From a bacterium (GTDB taxonomy: Bacteria; Patescibacteriota; Minisyncoccia; Phycocordibacterales; SBAW01): a DNA stretch of 8,705 bases. The number at the start of each line of letters is the position of its first letter. The stretch's first letter is position 1. The stretch covers positions 1 to 8,705 of the forward strand of contig JAKALC010000030.1 in assembly GCA_021813335.1 (NCBI GenBank). The letters run 5' to 3'. Position numbers and translations under genes: made by a program. Shown here one piece after another: positions 6,429-8,705 of the stretch. The notes below the pieces were generated by a model, which was given only the letters and a program-made list of their open reading frames with translations, did not search any database and was not told the DNA's origin.

Positions 6429-6462
6429 ATCAAAAAATCCGCCGAGCGGCGGATTTTTTGAT
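6429..6462. terminator. Bidirectional Rho-independent terminator between recR and rplU
   Basis: Arms 6429-6443 and 6448-6462 pair perfectly for 15 bp around a GAGC loop. The CCGCC/GGCGG core is flanked by an A6 run (6432-6437) and a T6 run (6454-6459), so both transcripts see a GC stem followed by a U-tract. It sits between the convergent recR and rplU genes and ends immediately before the rplU stop codon. Confidence 0.93.
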
Positions 6463-6789
6463 TTATTTCAGTTTCTGTATCTTCACTTCGAAATACGGCT
6501 GGCGGTGGCCGCGGCGCTTGAAGTAGTTGCTTTTGGCCTTATATTTGATGACCTCGACCTTCTTCGCGCGGCCGATCGATCGTATCTCGGCGGAAACCGA
6601 GGCGCCTTTGAGGTAGGGCTCGCCTATGGAGGTATCGGAACCGTTGTCGACAAGGAGCACCTTGTCAAAGACGACCGTGTCGCCCTCCTTGTGTTCTCCC
6701 TTGATCTTCTCGATACGGACGGTATCCCCCTCGGATACGAGGTATTGCTTGCCGCCCGTCTCAATGATGGCGAATTCCTTGGCTGCCAT
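6463..6789 (-). CDS. rplU: Large-subunit ribosomal protein L21
   Basis: This 108-residue protein matches L21 across its length. It starts FAIIETGGKQYLVSEGD and continues through FDKVLLVDNG, IGEPYLKGASVSAEI and KVEVIKYKAKSNY. It ends in the conserved basic KRRGHRQPYFEVKI element that binds 23S rRNA. L21 is part of the large subunit and contacts domain VI and L20. The ATG (6787-6789) has no useful Shine-Dalgarno. A strong promoter ends 9 bases upstream, so the mRNA should have a leader of only about 2-3 bases. rplU is most often followed by rpmA (L27). Here a terminator follows instead, so it is monocistronic. Confidence 0.97.
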   Translation of the reverse strand: MAAKEFAIIETGGKQYLVSEGDTVRIEKIKGEHKEGDTVVFDKVLLVDNGSDTSIGEPYLKGASVSAEIRSIGRAKKVEVIKYKAKSNYFKRRGHRQPYFEVKIQKLK

Positions 6790-6798
6790 AACGGAGGC

Positions 6799-6827
6799 AC
6801 TATAGCCGAAAACGGCTTATCTGGCAA
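6799..6827 (-). promoter_or_regulatory. Sigma70-type promoter of rplU with inverted repeat in the spacer
   Basis: On the minus strand TTGCCA (6822-6827) and TATAGT (6799-6804) are separated by 17 bases. Within the spacer, AGCCG (6804-6808) and CGGCT (6813-6817) form an inverted repeat around AAAA and touch the -10. This could be an operator. Transcription should start 2-3 bases before the ATG. Confidence 0.78.
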
Positions 6828-6869
6828 GGCCCCTGCATCTCCCCGTCCGCAGGCCCAAGAACCCTTTAC

Positions 6870-6897
6870 TTGATAGGAACGGGTGGTCTGGTATGCT
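6870..6897 (+). promoter_or_regulatory. Extended -10 promoter of the Cys/His-rich gene
   Basis: TTGATA (6870-6875) and TATGCT (6892-6897) are 16 bases apart, and the TGG before the hexamer gives an extended -10. Transcription should begin near 6904, leaving a leader of about 50 bases before the ATG at 6957. The promoter is back to back with that of rplU, with about 40 bases between the two -35 boxes. Confidence 0.65.
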
Positions 6898-6946
6898 TAT
6901 GGGCAAGTTGGCGGCAGGATAGCCAATGGGCTCTTTCATAACCTTT

Positions 6947-6952
6947 GGAGGT
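6947..6952 (+). promoter_or_regulatory. Strong Shine-Dalgarno site fixing the start of the Cys/His-rich gene
   Basis: GGAGGT is followed by four bases and ATG at 6957. It favours this ATG over the in-frame TTG at 6945, which would overlap the site itself. Confidence 0.82.
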
Positions 6953-6956
6953 ACCT

Positions 6957-7478
6957 ATGCCTGAGCATATCAGCGGTGATCGCGCCCAGGAGCTGCACAA
7001 CAAGGGCGAGCAGGACGCGAGCGACGGAGTCTACAAGCCGCCGCACAACGAGCTCGACGACTTTCTGACGACAGTTGGAGGAACGTCGGAAGAAATGCAT
7101 CGGCACCAGGAAGAGAATGATGCCTACAACGCGGGCCATCACAACACCTGGGAGCAGACTCACAACGATGGCGGCTGCTTCCTGACCACGGCCTGCACCC
7201 AGGCGGCCGGCCTGCCCGACGACTGCCACGAGCTCGCGACGCTCCGGCATTTCCGCGACACCTACGTTCGCTCGCTCCCCAAGGGCGACGCGATCGTCGC
7301 GGAATACTACGCCGTAGCGCCGCGGATCGTACCGAAGCTCTCGAAGGACGAGCTCGAGATGGTCTATGCGGTCGTGCGGCAGGCCGTCGCTCTCATCGGG
7401 CGCGGCGAGTTCGCAGAGGCCTTCGGCTGTTACGAAGGTGTGTTCAACGAACTGCGCCACAAGCACCTCGGCATCTAA
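6957..7478 (+). CDS. Uncharacterised Cys/His-rich protein with CFI-box-CTERM-like region
   Basis: This 173-residue protein has two parts. Residues 1-72 are polar, acidic and histidine-rich, with two similar-looking Asp/Gly/Tyr blocks (GEQDASDGVYKPPHN at 17-31 and ENDAYNAGHHNTWEQ at 53-67). From 73 on there is GGCFLTTACTQAAGLPDDC, then LATLRHFRDTYV, EYYAVAPRIV and a helical tail ending RHKHLGI. The CFxTTAC...LxxLRxFRD...YYxxxPxIV pattern resembles proteins annotated as CFI-box-CTERM, as I recall them. Their biochemical role is unknown to me. Cysteines are at 74, 80, 90 and 158. Together with many histidines they could bind metal or form disulfides or thiol chemistry, which is inference only. 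No signal peptide or membrane segment is visible. The gene has its own promoter, about a 50-base leader, a strong Shine-Dalgarno site and a terminator. Confidence 0.82.
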   Translation: MPEHISGDRAQELHNKGEQDASDGVYKPPHNELDDFLTTVGGTSEEMHRHQEENDAYNAGHHNTWEQTHNDGGCFLTTACTQAAGLPDDCHELATLRHFRDTYVRSLPKGDAIVAEYYAVAPRIVPKLSKDELEMVYAVVRQAVALIGRGEFAEAFGCYEGVFNELRHKHLGI

Positions 7479-7494
7479 GAAGCGCTGCAACTCA

Positions 7495-7522
7495 AATCGG
7501 CGGGACCTCCCGCCGATTTTTT
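7495..7522 (+). terminator. Rho-independent terminator after the Cys/His-rich gene
   Basis: AATCGGCGGGA (7495-7505) and TCCCGCCGATT (7508-7518) form an 11-bp stem with a minimal loop, followed by a T6 run (7517-7522). On the minus strand the same stem lies about 55 bases past the rmuC stop but is followed only by TTTGAG, so it would be a weaker rmuC terminator. Confidence 0.92.
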
Positions 7523-7575
7523 ATCTCGCTTTTTGATACCAAGCGTCTTGAGGAGAGAAGGGCCGGGATTCCGCG

Positions 7576-8661
7576 TCACTCCTTCCCTTCCAACGCCGGT
7601 CGGTCGAGAGTGAGGCCCTCGAGCTCGGGCGAGGTGCCGGTGATGCGCAGGACGTCCTTATCTATCTTGCCGAGCTCTTTGGTGCCGGCGTTGTAGTGGT
7701 TGACGGTCGTCTGGAGCGCGTTGCCCACTTTCTTATAGTAATCCTCATACGCCTTGAGATGCCGCGTAAGGCTCTCGACGTTTTTCATAATATCCTTCGC
7801 CGCCTCTTCTATCTTGAACGCCTTGAAGCCGTAGAGAACGGACTGCAGGTATGCGGCGAAGGTCGTCGGCGATACGATGATGACTTTCTTCTCGTTGTAG
7901 GCGTAGTCGATAAGATTGCGCGTGTTTACCTTGACGGACCCCACTTCGTTGACGAGAAGATCGTAGTAGATGGCCTCGGCGGGAATATACATAAAGGCGA
8001 AGGGCAGCGTTCCGTCCTTGGGGCGGACGTATTTCGCGCACTCGTCGATGCGCAGCTTGAGGTCGTTCTTGAAGACCTTTTCGAGTTCCGCGCGCTGCGC
8101 CTCATCGATGGCGTTGATAAGGCGGTTGTAATTGTCGAGCGAGAATTTCGCGTCGATGGGGATGATGCCCTCTTTGGTCACGATGGCGGCGTCGACCGTC
8201 TCGCCTCCCGGGAATTCGTACTGGAGCTTGAAGGCGTTGGGCGGCAGGATGTTCTCGAGTACGAGCTTGAGCGACGCTTCGCCCAAATTGCCGCGCTGCT
8301 TCTGGTGCGTCAGGACCTTCTCGAGATTTTTGAGCTGTTCGGCGAGCGTAAAGACCTGCTTGGTCGATTCTTTCGTTTCCGTGACGCCCTTCGTCACCTC
8401 GAGGAGCTGCGACTGCACCTGGCGAGTGATATTGCTCATAAGGCGCTCCACCTGCTCGGATTGCGAACGCATACCCTCGAACATACGATCGGTCCCCTCC
8501 CCGAGCTTCGCTTCCACCGCCCGCGAAAGGTCTTGGAGCTGGTTCTGGAGAAGCACGAGCCCTTGCATATCGGGCGGCGGCGGGGGTTCGGAGCCGCGGC
8601 GCCACAGAACCACGAGCATAACGAGGATGGCGAGGAGAAGAATGATGATAAGCCCTTCCAT
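7576..8661 (-). CDS. rmuC: RmuC-family membrane-anchored putative nuclease, DNA recombination protein
   Basis: The 361-residue protein has the standard RmuC layout. One N-terminal hydrophobic helix (about 2-20, ending WRRG) acts as membrane anchor, followed by a proline stretch (26-30). A long coiled-coil (about 35-120) precedes a C-terminal endonuclease-like domain. The domain starts at RGNLGEASLKLVLENIL (123-139) and holds VDAAI (Asp157) and IPIDAKFS (Asp170, Lys172), which fit a PD-(D/E)xK-type active site. FAFMYIPAEA and VIIVSPTTFAAYLQSV follow, typical of the family. In E. coli RmuC limits recombination at inverted repeats, but its enzymology is poorly established. The ATG sits at 8659-8661, preceded by AGGTG with 4-base spacing. 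It is a single gene, divergent from whatever lies to the right. Confidence 0.95.
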   Translation of the reverse strand: MEGLIIILLLAILVMLVVLWRRGSEPPPPPDMQGLVLLQNQLQDLSRAVEAKLGEGTDRMFEGMRSQSEQVERLMSNITRQVQSQLLEVTKGVTETKESTKQVFTLAEQLKNLEKVLTHQKQRGNLGEASLKLVLENILPPNAFKLQYEFPGGETVDAAIVTKEGIIPIDAKFSLDNYNRLINAIDEAQRAELEKVFKNDLKLRIDECAKYVRPKDGTLPFAFMYIPAEAIYYDLLVNEVGSVKVNTRNLIDYAYNEKKVIIVSPTTFAAYLQSVLYGFKAFKIEEAAKDIMKNVESLTRHLKAYEDYYKKVGNALQTTVNHYNAGTKELGKIDKDVLRITGTSPELEGLTLDRPALEGKE

Positions 8662-8670
8662 AGTGCACCT

Positions 8671-8702
8671 ATGGTACCACAGCCTCGGGCTCTGGTATGA
8701 TA
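8671..8702 (-). promoter_or_regulatory. Candidate -10 elements for rmuC
   Basis: Two choices exist on the minus strand. TACCAT (8671-8676), preceded by TGG, is 9 bases from the ATG and would give a near-leaderless mRNA. TATCAT (8697-8702) is one base from consensus and would give a leader of about 28 bases that includes the AGGTG. The -35 for the second lies outside the window. I cannot choose between them. Confidence 0.35.
8693..8701 (+). promoter_or_regulatory. Extended -10 for a plus-strand gene beyond the window
   Basis: TGG followed by TATGAT is a good extended -10, five bases from the right edge. The hexamer 17 bases upstream (GGTACC) is a poor -35, which an extended -10 can tolerate. 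The gene it would drive is not in the window. Confidence 0.5.
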
Positions 8703-8705
8703 GGG

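Noticed and set aside
7696..8700. 334-residue plus-strand open frame antisense to rmuC
   Set aside because: Mirror of rmuC codons, no domain, and no promoter or Shine-Dalgarno site before it.
1..8705. Search for CRISPR arrays, insertion sequences, tRNA or rRNA genes and multi-gene defence cassettes
   Set aside because: No spaced repeats, transposase, integrase, tRNA-like fold or defence-gene cluster seen. All gaps are under about 170 bases.

Overview
The window reads as a compact, GC-rich bacterial chromosome segment. All genes are housekeeping or small uncharacterised ones, intergenic gaps are short, and no mobile element, CRISPR array, tRNA or rRNA is visible. The gene order, the near absence of Shine-Dalgarno sequences, and the style of the proteins (a CorA with a divergent GMN motif, a CysS with a variant zinc loop) suggest a Candidatus Patescibacteria / CPR genome of Parcubacteria type. 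That assignment is inferred from protein and promoter character, not from a marker tree.

Layout from left to right. A minus-strand pair, ctpA-like S41 protease (143-1444) followed by rplI (L9, cut by the window edge), diverges from a plus-strand pair, a CorA-type transporter (1550-2461) and cysS (2476-3939). A 66-residue unknown protein (4008-4208, minus) converges on cysS and ends in a UUCG-loop terminator. A second plus-strand pair follows: replicative helicase dnaB (4378-5754) and recombination mediator recR (5776-6396). recR converges on rplU (L21, 6463-6789, minus) across a palindrome and a bidirectional terminator. Divergent from rplU is a 173-residue Cys/His-rich protein (6957-7478) that resembles CFI-box-CTERM-type proteins. 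The window closes with rmuC (7576-8661, minus) and the start of another divergent promoter.

Functionally the window mixes translation (L9, L21, CysRS), replication and recombination (DnaB, RecR, RmuC), ion transport (CorA) and envelope proteolysis (S41 protease). I see no multi-gene defence or biosynthetic system. The most informative pattern is regulatory. ctpA, corA and rplU, and possibly dnaB, have a -10 hexamer only 6-9 bases before the ATG, which predicts leaderless or almost leaderless mRNAs. The two genes without a recognised function are the ones with a clear promoter, a real 5' leader and a strong Shine-Dalgarno sequence.
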